Below, piece after piece: positions 8,913-18,063 of a stretch of DNA of 64,000 nucleotides. The stretch covers positions 186,001 through 250,000 of the forward strand of contig CAWFDX010000004.1 of NCBI GenBank assembly GCA_963814645.1. Reading direction: 5' to 3'. The DNA comes from RYN-230 sp963814645. GTDB lineage: Bacteria; Actinomycetota; Actinomycetes; Streptosporangiales; Streptosporangiaceae. The notes below the pieces were generated by a model, which searched no databases, was not told the DNA's origin, and saw only the letters and a program-made list of their open reading frames with translations. The translations under genes were made by a program, and so were the position numbers. Each line of letters begins with the position of its first letter. Positions within the stretch are counted from its first letter, which is position 1.

Positions 8913-9659
8913 ATGAAGCCCGATGTGACGGTAGTCATCCCGGTCTACAACGAGGGCGAGGCGATCATGCCCTGCCTGGACCGGATCCTGCGCGCGGTGT
9001 CCCTGCCGTGTGAGGTGCTGGTCGTCTACGACATGCCCGAGGACAGCACGGTGCCGTACATCGAGAAAGCCGGCCTGGCCGACTCCCGGGTGCGCGGCGT
9101 GCTGAACGTCTACGGGCGCGGGCCGGCCAACGCGATCCGGTACGGCTTCGACGAGGCCCAGTCCCCGGTGACCGTGGTCACCATGGCCGACGGCAGCGAC
9201 GACCCGATGCAGATCGACGAGCTGGCCCGGCTGGTGGAGCGCGGCGTGGTGGTGGCGGCCGCCTCCCGGTACATGCCCGGCGGCCAGCAGGTGGGCGGGC
9301 CGCGGCTGAAGCGGGCGCTGTCCCGCACCGCGGGCAAGTCGCTGCACACGCTGGCCCGGGTGGGCACCCGGGACGCCACCAACAGCTTCAAGGCCTACTC
9401 CACCGACTTCGTCCGGCAGGTCGGCATCGACTCCCGGTCCGGCTTCGAGATCGGCCTGGAGCTGACCGTCAAGGCTACCCGGCTGGGGCAGCCGGTGGCC
9501 GAGATACCGACCATCTGGCTGGACCGCTCGCTCGGCGAATCCCGCTTCGATGTGGTCCACTGGCTGCCCGCATACCTGCACTGGTACCGGTTCGCGTTCG
9601 GGCCGAAGCTGAGCCTGGCCAGAATGGCCACGCGTAGCGGGCCGGCTACGGAAGACTGA
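8913..9659 (+). CDS. GT2-family glycosyltransferase (DPM-like)
   Basis: GT-A fold transferase of family 2. The opening VTVVIPVYNEGEAIMPCLDR is the classic GT2 nucleotide-binding strand. The metal-binding acidic cluster is in MADGSDDPMQIDEL, at the position of the DXD motif. Like polyprenol-phosphate mannosyl/glucosyl transferases, it probably moves a sugar from a nucleotide donor onto a lipid carrier at the inner face of the membrane. No membrane segments follow, so it is the soluble short type (248 residues). It lies 25 bases after the dehydrogenase gene and 38 bases before the epimerase, so probably in the same transcript. Confidence 0.86.
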   Translation: MKPDVTVVIPVYNEGEAIMPCLDRILRAVSLPCEVLVVYDMPEDSTVPYIEKAGLADSRVRGVLNVYGRGPANAIRYGFDEAQSPVTVVTMADGSDDPMQIDELARLVERGVVVAAASRYMPGGQQVGGPRLKRALSRTAGKSLHTLARVGTRDATNSFKAYSTDFVRQVGIDSRSGFEIGLELTVKATRLGQPVAEIPTIWLDRSLGESRFDVVHWLPAYLHWYRFAFGPKLSLARMATRSGPATED

Positions 9660-9697
9660 ACTCCCGGTAAAACCCCTGCACAGGAGGAGAGCGGTTC

Positions 9698-10723
9698 GTG
9701 GTTAAGGTTCTGGTCACTGGCTCGGCTGGCTTCATCGGCGGGTACGTCACGGCGCAGCTGCTCGACGGCGGCCACGCCGTGGTCGGCCTGGACAACTTCT
9801 CGAAGTACGGGCCGGTCAAGCACAGCTACGACGACCACCCCAGCTACCACTTCGTCGAAGGTGACGCCCGGGATGTCGGCCTGGTCACTGAGCTGCTCGA
9901 CGGCTGCGACCACTTCATCGCCGGGGCGGCGATGATCGGCGGGATCTCCTACTTCCACGCCTATGCCTACGACCTGCTGGCCACCAACGAGCGGATCATG
10001 GCGGCCAGCTGCGACGCCGCGCTGGCCGCGCGCACGGCGGGCACGCTCAAGAAGATGACCTATGTCAGCTCGTCCATGGTCTACGAGAGCACCGACCACT
10101 GGCCGTCGGCCGAGGGTGACGAGCGGAAGATCCCCCCGCCGCTGTCCTCCTACGGTTTCCAGAAGCTGGCTGTGGAGTACTACGCGCGGGCGGCCTGGGA
10201 CCAGTACCAGCTGCCGTACACCGTCGTCCGCCCGTTCAACTGCGTCGGCGTCGGCGAGGGCCGGGCGCTTGGCCAGGTCGAGGTGCTGTCCGGCAACGTC
10301 CGGCTGGCCATGTCCCACGTGGTGCCCGACCTGGTGCAGAAGGTGCTCAAGGGCCAGGATCCGCTGCACATCCTCGGCCAGGGCAACCAGGTCCGGCACT
10401 ACACCTACGGCGGCGACCTGGCCCGCGGCATCGTGGCCACGCTGGAGCACCCGGCCGCGGTGAACGAGGACTTCAACCTGTCCACGGCGGAATCGACCAC
10501 GGTGGCCGACCTGGCCGGGCTGATCTGGGCCAAGATCAAGGGCCCGGACGTGCCGCTCCGGCTGACTTCCGACGACCCGTACGAGTACGACGTGCAGAAG
10601 CGCGTGCCCGACGTGGCCAAGGCCAAGGCCGTGCTGGGCTACGAGGCCACCACCACGCTCGACCAGATGCTGGACGAGGTCATCCCGTGGATCGAGCAGG
10701 CGGTCCGCGAGGGACGGTTGTAA
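9698..10723 (+). CDS. NAD-dependent epimerase/dehydratase (extended SDR)
   Basis: Nucleotide-sugar modifying short-chain dehydrogenase. The NAD motif GSAGFIGGYVTAQLL is at residues about 8-22. The catalytic triad region has YVSSSMVYES and YGFQKLAVEYYARA, the YxxxK pair. PFNCVGVGEGRALGQVEV and a C-terminal VPDVAKAKAVLGYEAT complete the family pattern. It likely makes or interconverts the sugar used by the neighbouring GT2. Start GTG 9698 follows a strong AGGAGGAG ribosome site. The exact reaction (4-epimerase, decarboxylase or dehydratase) is not decided by the motifs. Confidence 0.86.
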   Translation: MVKVLVTGSAGFIGGYVTAQLLDGGHAVVGLDNFSKYGPVKHSYDDHPSYHFVEGDARDVGLVTELLDGCDHFIAGAAMIGGISYFHAYAYDLLATNERIMAASCDAALAARTAGTLKKMTYVSSSMVYESTDHWPSAEGDERKIPPPLSSYGFQKLAVEYYARAAWDQYQLPYTVVRPFNCVGVGEGRALGQVEVLSGNVRLAMSHVVPDLVQKVLKGQDPLHILGQGNQVRHYTYGGDLARGIVATLEHPAAVNEDFNLSTAESTTVADLAGLIWAKIKGPDVPLRLTSDDPYEYDVQKRVPDVAKAKAVLGYEATTTLDQMLDEVIPWIEQAVREGRL

Positions 10724-10731
10724 ATCGGGCC

Positions 10732-12561
10732 GTGCAGCTGTCAGCCGTAGCCCGTCTCCCCCCGGCAGCCACGGCGGACGGGGCAGCCCCGTGGTTCCGG
10801 CGTCCCGTCTTCGTGCACCTGGCTGTGCTGGGCGGCTACCTGGCGGCCGGGATCGCGGTGAGCTGGCCGCGGGCCACCTACCTGGCCGGGAAGCTGCCCG
10901 CCACCCGGGACGCGGGCTCGTACGTCTGGGACTTCTGGTGGGTGGCCCACCAGCTGGTGCACCTGGGCAACCCGTGGCACACCCGGGCCATCGCCGCCCC
11001 GGTCGGCGCCCAGCTCGGCCTGCACGCGCTGATACCGCTGCCCGGCGTGCTGCTGGCGCCGGTCACCCTGGTCTTCGGCCCGAGCGCGTCGTACAACCTG
11101 CTGTCCATCGCGCTGCCCGGGCTGCTCTGCTACGCCACCTACCGGGTGGCCCGGCTGTGGCTGCGCTCGCAGCCCGGCGCGATCGCCGCGGGCGCGTTCT
11201 TCGGCCTGTCCTCCATGCTCGTCTGGCGGTCCTGGTACCACCTCAACCTGGCGGCCGGTGAGCTGTTCATCCCGCTGGCCCTGGAGGCCGCGGTCCGGCT
11301 GACCCGCCGGGCCGGCTGGCGGCAGGCCGTCATCCTCGGCGTGGTGCTCGGCGCGGCCGTGCTGACCGACGAGGAGATCGCGGTCCTGGTCCTCATCGTG
11401 GCGGTGCTGGCGCTGATCCCATGGCTCATCCGGCGGACGGCGCCGGGCCCCGTGGTCAAACAGCTGCTGGCCAAGCTGCGCGCGGCCGGGCTGGCCGCGG
11501 CGGTGGCGCTGGTGCTGGCCAGCCCGCAGCTGATCGCCATCGTGCAGCAGGCCCGGTCCGGCGGCATGACGTCACCCCCGGGCAGCCTGCAGGCCTCGTA
11601 CCGGGGTTACTCCGGGTCGCTGCCGGACATGTTCGCGCCCTCGCCGCGGATCGCCTACTTCGGGCTCGGCCACCTCGGGTTCATCTTCCGCGGGCCGCTC
11701 AGCGACGGCGTGCCCACGTTCGGCCTGCTGCTCAGCGTGCTCGCCGTGGCCGGGACGGCCCTGCTGTGGCGCCGGGTGAGTACCCGGCTGCTGGCGTTGT
11801 GCTGGCTGGCCTGTGCGGCACTGGCGCTCGGCCCGGTGCTGCGGGTCGGGCCGCACCTGCTGATTCCAGGGCCGCAACTGGTGGGCAACTGGCGGGTGTC
11901 CGCGGTGATGCCGTTCACCTGGTTCGCCAAGCTGCCCGGCCTGTCCGGGTTCCGCGAGCCGGACCGGATGATGATGCTCGGCATCCTGCCCGCCGCGCTG
12001 CTGGCCGGCGGGGCGGTGGACTGGCTGCGCTACCACGCCGCCCCGGCCATCGTGGCCGTGCTCGCGCTCGGCGTGCTGGAGGCGGGCTGGTCCGGCAACT
12101 CGTTCATCGCGACCATGCCGACCGCCATGCCCGCCGTGGACGGCCCGGTCGCCGCCGACCACTCCGGCTCGATCGTGGTTGACGTGCCGTTCGGCATCCG
12201 CGGCGGCACGTACATCTACGGCGGCGGGTTCGACCCGGACGCGCAGGTGCTGGCCACCGCGGACGGCCACCCGCGGTCGGTCGGCTACATCTCCCGGGTG
12301 CCGCTGCCGACCATCACCGGGATCAGCCGCCACCCGTTCTACGCCCGGCTGGTGGCCACTCAGCGGGAGCAGCGCAGCACCCCGGCCGAACTGGCCGCCG
12401 CCCGGGCGGACGCGCGCCGGATGGATGTCGGCTGGGTGCTGGTCTGGCGGTGGCCGGCCAGCCGCCGCCCGGCGCCCGCGGTGCTCAGCTACCTGCGGGC
12501 GACCGGTTTCCGGCCCGCGTACACCGCGGACGGCGTGCAGGTCTACCGGGCGGCGAGGTAG
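10732..12561 (+). CDS. Large polytopic membrane protein of the glycan locus
   Basis: About 610 residues with a cytoplasmic N-terminus, then roughly 10-12 hydrophobic segments to residue about 450, and a hydrophilic C-terminal domain of about 150 residues. The first outside loop, after VSWPRATYLAGKL, contains TRDAGSYVWDFWW. An acidic residue pair in the first loop of this kind is typical of GT-C fold glycosyltransferases that use lipid-linked sugars. I infer but cannot prove that role. A longer frame begins at GTG 10687 inside the epimerase gene. GTG 10732, nine bases after the epimerase stop, is preferred. Its 3' end overlaps the convergent gene at 12543. Confidence 0.75.
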   Translation: MQLSAVARLPPAATADGAAPWFRRPVFVHLAVLGGYLAAGIAVSWPRATYLAGKLPATRDAGSYVWDFWWVAHQLVHLGNPWHTRAIAAPVGAQLGLHALIPLPGVLLAPVTLVFGPSASYNLLSIALPGLLCYATYRVARLWLRSQPGAIAAGAFFGLSSMLVWRSWYHLNLAAGELFIPLALEAAVRLTRRAGWRQAVILGVVLGAAVLTDEEIAVLVLIVAVLALIPWLIRRTAPGPVVKQLLAKLRAAGLAAAVALVLASPQLIAIVQQARSGGMTSPPGSLQASYRGYSGSLPDMFAPSPRIAYFGLGHLGFIFRGPLSDGVPTFGLLLSVLAVAGTALLWRRVSTRLLALCWLACAALALGPVLRVGPHLLIPGPQLVGNWRVSAVMPFTWFAKLPGLSGFREPDRMMMLGILPAALLAGGAVDWLRYHAAPAIVAVLALGVLEAGWSGNSFIATMPTAMPAVDGPVAADHSGSIVVDVPFGIRGGTYIYGGGFDPDAQVLATADGHPRSVGYISRVPLPTITGISRHPFYARLVATQREQRSTPAELAAARADARRMDVGWVLVWRWPASRRPAPAVLSYLRATGFRPAYTADGVQVYRAAR

Positions 12562-14366
12562 CCCGGGCCGTAGTGCCGCCAGGCCAGCACGCTGCCCCGC
12601 TGGATGGTGGGCGGGCCGAACGTGCGGGTCAGGTACTTCCCGAGCGCCGAATCCCGGCTGGTCACCGCGACCAGCGCGGTCAGCTTCCAGTAACCTAGGT
12701 CGGCCCGGAGCTGGGCCGGCGACGGCGGCTTGGCGTGCGTCTCGCCGTGGTACAGCGCGTTGAGGTAGGCCGCGGTCGGCCGCCGCTGGGTGTGGCAGAT
12801 GGCCGCCTTGCCGGATGGCTCCGGCGCGATGCCGTAACAGCCGACCAGCGCACCGGTCACGTTGCTGTCCGCCTGCCAGCGCATGTCCGCCGACGGCAGC
12901 AGTGGGATGATCACCACCCGTTCGTCCGGGCTGAGCTTCATCATGCGCAGCGCCTGCTGGAAGCCGGTGGGGATAGGGCGCACCGGGGCCGTCTGCAGCG
13001 GCAGCGGGATGATCGGCACGATCGCCACCGCTACTGCGGCGACCGCGATGCCACGGGCCCACGCGGCCCGCTGGGCCGGGCGCTCGGCCCGCGGCCGGCA
13101 GGCCAGGTCCACCGCGAATGCGAGCAGGGCCGCGGCCAGGCCGTCGGCCAGCAGCGAGAACCGGTTAGCCAGGGCCTGGTCGAGCAGCGGCAGCCGGGCC
13201 AGATAGTGCCAGGGCAGCAGCGCGGCCGGCCAGCGCAGCCCGTGGCTGTGGATGGTCTTGCTGCCCAGGCTGCACAGTTCCAGCACGGCGAACGTCACGG
13301 CCATCGTGCGTACCCGCAGATCCCGCCAGAACGCCGCGGCCGCGATGAGCAGCACGGCCAGCATCGGCCAGCCCAGATAGGCGAAATACTCGACCATCTT
13401 GACCGGGTGGTTGTTCAGGTAGGTGACCGTGGCATGTGAGGTGAACAGGTACCCGCTGGGCGCGCTGACGAAGTTGCCCGGGAAGTTGTGGTAATGGCTG
13501 GGGGTCCACGGGCTGCCATGCTCGGCCAGCGGCCCGTGGAACTGCCGCCACAGCCCGTACGCGGACAGCACCAGCATGACCCCGGCCGCGGTGGCCAGCC
13601 CGGCCGCCGTGCCGCGGATCCGCCCGGCCACCGCGCGCGGGCGGCTCAGCGCCAGCACCACCGCGATGACCCCAGCCGTCACGGCCAGCAGGGCCAGGGT
13701 CTCCTCGGCGATGAACACCTGGGCGGCCAGCAGCAGGCCGAGCCAGGCCCCGGTGCGGACCGGGCGGCCCCGGCCGGTGAACAGGCACAGCAGCGCGTCC
13801 ACGATCAACGGCAGCAGGATCGCGAACTGCAGGTGGTAATGACCGACCGCGGCGATGCGCAGCGCGGGGGAGAAGCCGAACAGCGCGCCGCCCAGGGCGG
13901 CCGCGGGCAGGCTGGCGTCCCAGCGGCGGAGCACCAGGAAAGTGGCCGTCGCGGTGCCCGCGAAACCCAGTGTGAGCAGCACGGTGAGGGTGGCCTGCGG
14001 GCCGATCAGCAGGGTAAGCGGGGCGAACAGAGTGGCCGGGAGCAGGAACGAGGTGTTCCACATCAGGTTCATGCCCTCGGGCGCGTTCACCAGCGGGGTG
14101 ACCAGCGCGGGCAGGTGGCCGTGCGATACCGCGTTGGCCGCGTACCGCATGAACCAGGCGAACAGGTCGATGTCCTGGGACACGCCGTTGGCCGGCACCA
14201 CCTGCGCCTGGCTGGCCGGGTCGGCCCACAGATGCCAGGTGATGGCGAACGCGCCGGCCAGGTACAGCAGCGGCACCAGCCAGAGCGCCGGGTGGCCGGG
14301 CAGCCGCCACGCCCGCCGACGCTCCGCGTCCGGCGGTGCTTCCACCGGCCGCCGGACCAAACTCAC
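12543..14366 (-). CDS. Large polytopic membrane protein, GT-C-like
   Basis: 607 residues, clearly paralogous to the gene at 15229-17124. The two share LYLAGAFAITWHLW/LYLAGAFAVTWRLW, DIDLFAWFMRY/DVDLFAWFIRY, NAPEGMNLMWNTS/NAPRGVNLMWNTS and LFTGRGRPVRTG/LLTGRGRPVRTG. The DxD-like DIDLF in the first extracytoplasmic loop fits GT-C glycosyltransferases that take sugar from polyprenyl phosphate. About ten membrane spans precede a C-terminal periplasmic-type domain with VVIIPLLPS and a final LAWRHYGPGYLAAR. It converges on the upstream membrane protein gene with a 19-base overlap of coding ends. Start GTG 14366. Acceptor glycan unknown. Confidence 0.76.
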   Translation of the reverse strand: MSLVRRPVEAPPDAERRRAWRLPGHPALWLVPLLYLAGAFAITWHLWADPASQAQVVPANGVSQDIDLFAWFMRYAANAVSHGHLPALVTPLVNAPEGMNLMWNTSFLLPATLFAPLTLLIGPQATLTVLLTLGFAGTATATFLVLRRWDASLPAAALGGALFGFSPALRIAAVGHYHLQFAILLPLIVDALLCLFTGRGRPVRTGAWLGLLLAAQVFIAEETLALLAVTAGVIAVVLALSRPRAVAGRIRGTAAGLATAAGVMLVLSAYGLWRQFHGPLAEHGSPWTPSHYHNFPGNFVSAPSGYLFTSHATVTYLNNHPVKMVEYFAYLGWPMLAVLLIAAAAFWRDLRVRTMAVTFAVLELCSLGSKTIHSHGLRWPAALLPWHYLARLPLLDQALANRFSLLADGLAAALLAFAVDLACRPRAERPAQRAAWARGIAVAAVAVAIVPIIPLPLQTAPVRPIPTGFQQALRMMKLSPDERVVIIPLLPSADMRWQADSNVTGALVGCYGIAPEPSGKAAICHTQRRPTAAYLNALYHGETHAKPPSPAQLRADLGYWKLTALVAVTSRDSALGKYLTRTFGPPTIQRGSVLAWRHYGPGYLAAR

Positions 14367-14399
14367 CGCCGCCCCCTGTGAGCTGAAATGCGTGGCACC

Positions 14400-15155
14400 T
14401 CAGACGCGGGCGCCAGCACGCCGCTGCTCGCGGCCCGCGGACATCCGGATCCGGGTCAGCAGCCACACCGCCGCCACCCCGTCCTTCCAGGTGATCTTCT
14501 TGCCCTCTTCCCGGCTGCGCGCCCGGTAGGTGATCGGCACCTCGAACGGGCGGATCCTGCGGGCCAGCAACTTACCGGTGATCTCGGCTTCCATGCCGAA
14601 GCCGCGCGAGCTGATGTCCAGGCTGCGGTAAAGCTCCAGCGGCATCAGCTTGAAGCAGGTTTCCAGGTCGGCGATATACGCGTTGAACAGGATGTTCGCG
14701 ACCGTTGTGACACCTTTGTTGCCCATCACGTACCAGAACGAGTAGGCCGAGTGGCTGCCGAATGTCCGGTTTCCGTACACCACTTCTGCCTCACCGCGCA
14801 GCACCGGCTTAAGCAGGTCCGGGATGTCCTCCGGCTGGTACTCCATGTCAGCGTCGAACGGCATGATGTAATCGCCGGTCGCCGCGGCCGCGCCGGTCCT
14901 GATGGCGGCGCCCTTGCCCCGGTTCACCGGGTGCCGGAGCAGGTTGATCCGCTCATCGCCGCTGGCCAGGCTGTCCAGGATTTCTGACGATCCGTCCGTG
15001 CTCGCGTCGTCCACCACGACCAGCTCAATGGGGCACGGAAACGACACGTCCAGCAGGCGCTTGATCACGCGCTGGACCGTCTCGGCCTCGTTGTATACCG
15101 GCATCAGGATCGTAAGCTTCACAGCAGCGCCGTCCCTGTCGTCTTTTTCGGGCAC
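14400..15155 (-). CDS. GT2-family glycosyltransferase (polyprenyl-phosphate type)
   Basis: 251 residues starting (after a short tail) KLTILMPVYNEAETVQRVI, with LVVVDDASTDGS and the metal site PFDADMEYQPEDIPDL. NRGKGAAIRTG and a C-terminal SREEGKKITWKDGV (the RxxxGxK segment) match polyprenol-phosphate glycosyltransferases such as Ppm/DPM. It probably charges a lipid carrier for the GT-C-like membrane proteins on both sides, 33 bases and 73 bases away on the same strand. Start GTG 15155 has AAGG 5 bases upstream. GTG 15122 would begin directly at the core and is the alternative. Confidence 0.86.
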   Translation of the reverse strand: MPEKDDRDGAAVKLTILMPVYNEAETVQRVIKRLLDVSFPCPIELVVVDDASTDGSSEILDSLASGDERINLLRHPVNRGKGAAIRTGAAAATGDYIMPFDADMEYQPEDIPDLLKPVLRGEAEVVYGNRTFGSHSAYSFWYVMGNKGVTTVANILFNAYIADLETCFKLMPLELYRSLDISSRGFGMEAEITGKLLARRIRPFEVPITYRARSREEGKKITWKDGVAAVWLLTRIRMSAGREQRRAGARV

Positions 15156-15228
15156 TCGACCTTATCCCAGGAAAGACCGAAATAACCTCATGAGTCGGCA
15201 ACCCGTTGGTATAGGCGATACATCGGCT

Positions 15229-17124
15229 TTACCTGCGCCAGCCGAGGATCCGGCCGACCGCGAAGTCGGGCGGGCCGAAAACCGCGGTGAGCAGGTGGCC
15301 GAGCCGTGAGCTGCGCCGGGTGACGGCGACCACGGCGGCGGGCCGCCAGCGAGCCACCCAGCTGCGCAGCGCGGCTGCGGTGGGGGCGGGTACCTTCGGC
15401 TGCGCCGCCTGCCCATGCACCGGCGTGGACATGCCCCACAGCGAGTCGATGGAGATGGCGAAGTCCTGCAGCGCGGGGCCGCCGTAGCTGCGGGCCTGGC
15501 CGTCCCGCTCCGGGCCGATGAAGTAGCCGCCGTTCATCGACCCCGGCAGGCCGGTCTCGGCGTACCAGCGCAGCGGCATCGACTGATGGCCGTAGGCCAG
15601 CGGCAGCACCAGCACCCGCGCGTCCCGGGGCAGCGCCAGCCGGCTGAACGCAGCCAGGTAACCGGCGGGCGGCTGGCTGACCTGGGTCACCCGGTAGGGC
15701 AGCGGGATGAGCGGCAGCACCGCGATGACAGCGATAGCCACCGGGATAGCCCGCCGCCACCAGCCGCCTCCGGCGCCGCGGAGCGGCGATCGGGGGCCGG
15801 GGGTTCCGGGGGTAGTCCCCCGGGGAAGCAGAGCGGGGGGTCGCCCCCCTGGGCTAGCACTGCTGGCCCTGGTCAGGGCCAGGTGCAGGCCGACCGCGAG
15901 CACAGTGGCGGCGAGGCCGTCGGCCAGGATGGACAGCCGGTCCGGCAGCACCTGGCTGAGCACCGGCAGGTGGCTCAGCCAGTGCCAGGGCAGCAGGGCC
16001 CGCGGGACGGTAACGCCGTGGACCACCTGGACCGTGCCCAGGGAAAAGATCTCCAGCACCGCGCAGGACAGCGCGGCGACCCGGATCCGCCGGTCGGCCC
16101 AGTACCGGATGGTGGCCGCGAGCAGCACGACGAGCAGCGGCCAGCCCAGGTAGGCGACGTACTCCACGACGTAGGACGGGTGCGCGGCCATCGCGGCCGC
16201 GTCCGCCTTGGTGTGCAGCAGCAGGTTGCTGCCCGGGGTGACGAACGCCGCGGCCCGGTTGCGGAAATGGGTCACCTTCCACGGGCTGCCGTGCTCGGTC
16301 AGCGGACCATGGAACTGCACCCACAGGCCGTAGCCGCCCAGCACCAGCGCGGCCACCACGGCCGAGCCCAGGCCGGCCGCGGCCGCCGTCGCCCGGCCGG
16401 CCACTTCCCTGGCGTTGACCAGGACCAGCACCACCGCGATGACCAGGCCGGCCACCGCGGTGTCCAGCAGCAGTTCTTCGCCGGTGAACAGCTGCACGGC
16501 GGTCAGCACGCCGAGCCAGACGCCGGTGCGCACCGGGCGCCCCCGGCCGGTCAGGAGCCGCAGCAGGGCGTCGATTATCAGCGGCGGCAGCACCGCGAAC
16601 TGGACGTGGTAGTGCCCAATGCCGGACGCGGCCATGGCCGGGGAGAACCCGTACACCGCGCCGCCCAGCGCGGCCGGCCAGGTGCTGACCGACCAGCGCC
16701 GCAGCACCCAGAACATGGTGGCCGCCGAGCCGGCGAAGCCCAGCGTCAGCAGCACAGTAAGGCTGACCTGCGGGCCGGCCAGCAGGGTGACCGGGGTGAG
16801 CAGCATGCCGGGCAGCAGCAGCGAGGTGTTCCACATCAGGTTGACCCCGCGCGGCGCGTTCATCGCGGTGGTGACCAGGTGTGGCAGGCTGCCGTGCGCC
16901 ACCGACTCGGCGCTGTACCGGATGAACCAGGCGAACAGGTCGACATCGGTGGGGTCGCCGACCTGCATCCTGGACGCCGGGCTGACCCACAGCCGCCAGG
17001 TCACCGCGAACGCGCCGGCCAGGTACAGGGCCAGCACCAGCCAGCTGGCCCACCGGCTGCCGCTATGCGGCCCGGGCTCGCGGGCGGTCTGGGCCGGCTC
17101 GACGGCCGAGGGGACGAGGCCCAC
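15229..17124 (-). CDS. Large polytopic membrane protein, GT-C-like (paralog)
   Basis: About 631 residues, a paralog of the 12543-14366 product. The first outside loop carries DPTDVDLFAWFIRY, followed by NAPRGVNLMWNTS and GIGHYHVQFAVLPPLIIDA. The architecture is the same: about ten spans and a C-terminal extracytoplasmic domain ending GPPDFAVGRILGWRR. GTG 17124 is chosen because GGAGGT lies just upstream; the longer frame starts at GTG 17130. It is the first gene of a minus-strand run with the GT2 and its paralog, suggesting one glycan-assembly unit. The substrate is unknown. Confidence 0.75.
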   Translation of the reverse strand: MGLVPSAVEPAQTAREPGPHSGSRWASWLVLALYLAGAFAVTWRLWVSPASRMQVGDPTDVDLFAWFIRYSAESVAHGSLPHLVTTAMNAPRGVNLMWNTSLLLPGMLLTPVTLLAGPQVSLTVLLTLGFAGSAATMFWVLRRWSVSTWPAALGGAVYGFSPAMAASGIGHYHVQFAVLPPLIIDALLRLLTGRGRPVRTGVWLGVLTAVQLFTGEELLLDTAVAGLVIAVVLVLVNAREVAGRATAAAAGLGSAVVAALVLGGYGLWVQFHGPLTEHGSPWKVTHFRNRAAAFVTPGSNLLLHTKADAAAMAAHPSYVVEYVAYLGWPLLVVLLAATIRYWADRRIRVAALSCAVLEIFSLGTVQVVHGVTVPRALLPWHWLSHLPVLSQVLPDRLSILADGLAATVLAVGLHLALTRASSASPGGRPPALLPRGTTPGTPGPRSPLRGAGGGWWRRAIPVAIAVIAVLPLIPLPYRVTQVSQPPAGYLAAFSRLALPRDARVLVLPLAYGHQSMPLRWYAETGLPGSMNGGYFIGPERDGQARSYGGPALQDFAISIDSLWGMSTPVHGQAAQPKVPAPTAAALRSWVARWRPAAVVAVTRRSSRLGHLLTAVFGPPDFAVGRILGWRR

Positions 17125-17337
17125 CGTCACCTCCGTTCATGGGCAATCGCCGCATGAAGGACCCTATGCCGGTTTCGGGCCTGATTGTGCCCCGCTTGAT
17201 CCAGGCGAGACCCGCCACGCGGCCGCCCTACACGGACGGCTGCGGCGCCGCCCTCAGCACCCTCACCACCCCACTACCGACGGCTGCGGTGGGGCAGGCG
17301 GCGGTAAGCAGGTACTGGCGTTCGGTAAGAGAAGGGG

Positions 17338-18063
17338 TCAGGCTTCGCCGCGGCTGCGCCGGGGCATCCGGCGGGGGATGGGCGGCTTGGCCAGCTCGTC
17401 GGGCAGCCTGAGCAGGGGGTTTGTCGCGCTGGCGATCACCTGGCTGGCCGTCTCCATGATCCGCTGGCCGCGGGCCCGGGACGCGGAGCGGAGCAGCTCG
17501 AACGCCTGCCGGGGCCGGATCCGGTGCCGTTCGGCCAGCACGCCGATAGCCTGCTCGACCCGGACCCGGACGGTCAGCGCGCGCTCCAGCTGAGCCACGG
17601 TCTCCTTGAGCTGCTCGGCCTCGGCCAGATCCGCGGCCCGGCCGCGCGAGGTGGCCCGGTGCGCGCCACGGCGGCTGGCCCGGCGCCCGCGTGGCTCGCT
17701 GGGCTGGGCCTGGGCCGGAGCGGCCGGGGCTTGCGGGCCGGCCATCAGGCCTGAATTCCGCCCGGCCGCGTCCTGCGGCTGGGCCGGCCGGGCGGGCAGC
17801 GCACCGCTGGCCCCGGCCGCGTCCAGTTCGGCCTGCTCCGCCGCGGTCAGCTCGGCGTTCAGGATGTCGGCCAGCACCATGGCGCTGGTCAGATCGGGCA
17901 GTTCCTCGTCACCGACCCGCCATCCGCTGGGCGTGCGCTCTACCGCCTGGAACGGCCCGGTATCCGCGTCGCTAGTCGTGCTGTCCGGGGCGTTTCCGGG
18001 CACGCCGACGGGGCCGGTGCGCAGCTGCGCACCAGCGTCATCCCGGTCGTGCCTGCTATTCAT
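17338..18063 (-). CDS. ANTAR-domain RNA-binding regulator
   Basis: The C-terminal third (residues about 150-215) is an ANTAR domain of the AmiR/NasR type: VRVRVEQAIGVLAERHRI, then ARQAFELLR-like RPRQAFELLRSASRARG. ANTAR proteins bind paired hairpins in mRNA leaders and prevent termination. There is no GAF, PAS or receiver domain. The N-terminal half has a short module (SGWRVGDEELPDLTSAMVLADILNAEL written here in part: GWRVGDEELPDLTSAMV) and an Ala/Pro-rich linker, and I do not recognise it. The start overlaps the mycoredoxin stop by eight bases, so the two are probably translationally coupled. Confidence 0.82.
   Translation of the reverse strand: MNSRHDRDDAGAQLRTGPVGVPGNAPDSTTSDADTGPFQAVERTPSGWRVGDEELPDLTSAMVLADILNAELTAAEQAELDAAGASGALPARPAQPQDAAGRNSGLMAGPQAPAAPAQAQPSEPRGRRASRRGAHRATSRGRAADLAEAEQLKETVAQLERALTVRVRVEQAIGVLAERHRIRPRQAFELLRSASRARGQRIMETASQVIASATNPLLRLPDELAKPPIPRRMPRRSRGEA

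Noticed and set aside
11572..13062. 496-codon minus-strand frame
   Set aside because: It spans the ends of two real convergent membrane genes in the wrong frame and is rich in Arg/Gly/Gln/His, as expected of a shadow.
15415..17157. 580-codon plus-strand frame
   Set aside because: Antisense to the GT-C-like paralog; strongly biased to Gln/Arg/Gly/His and without hydrophobic structure.
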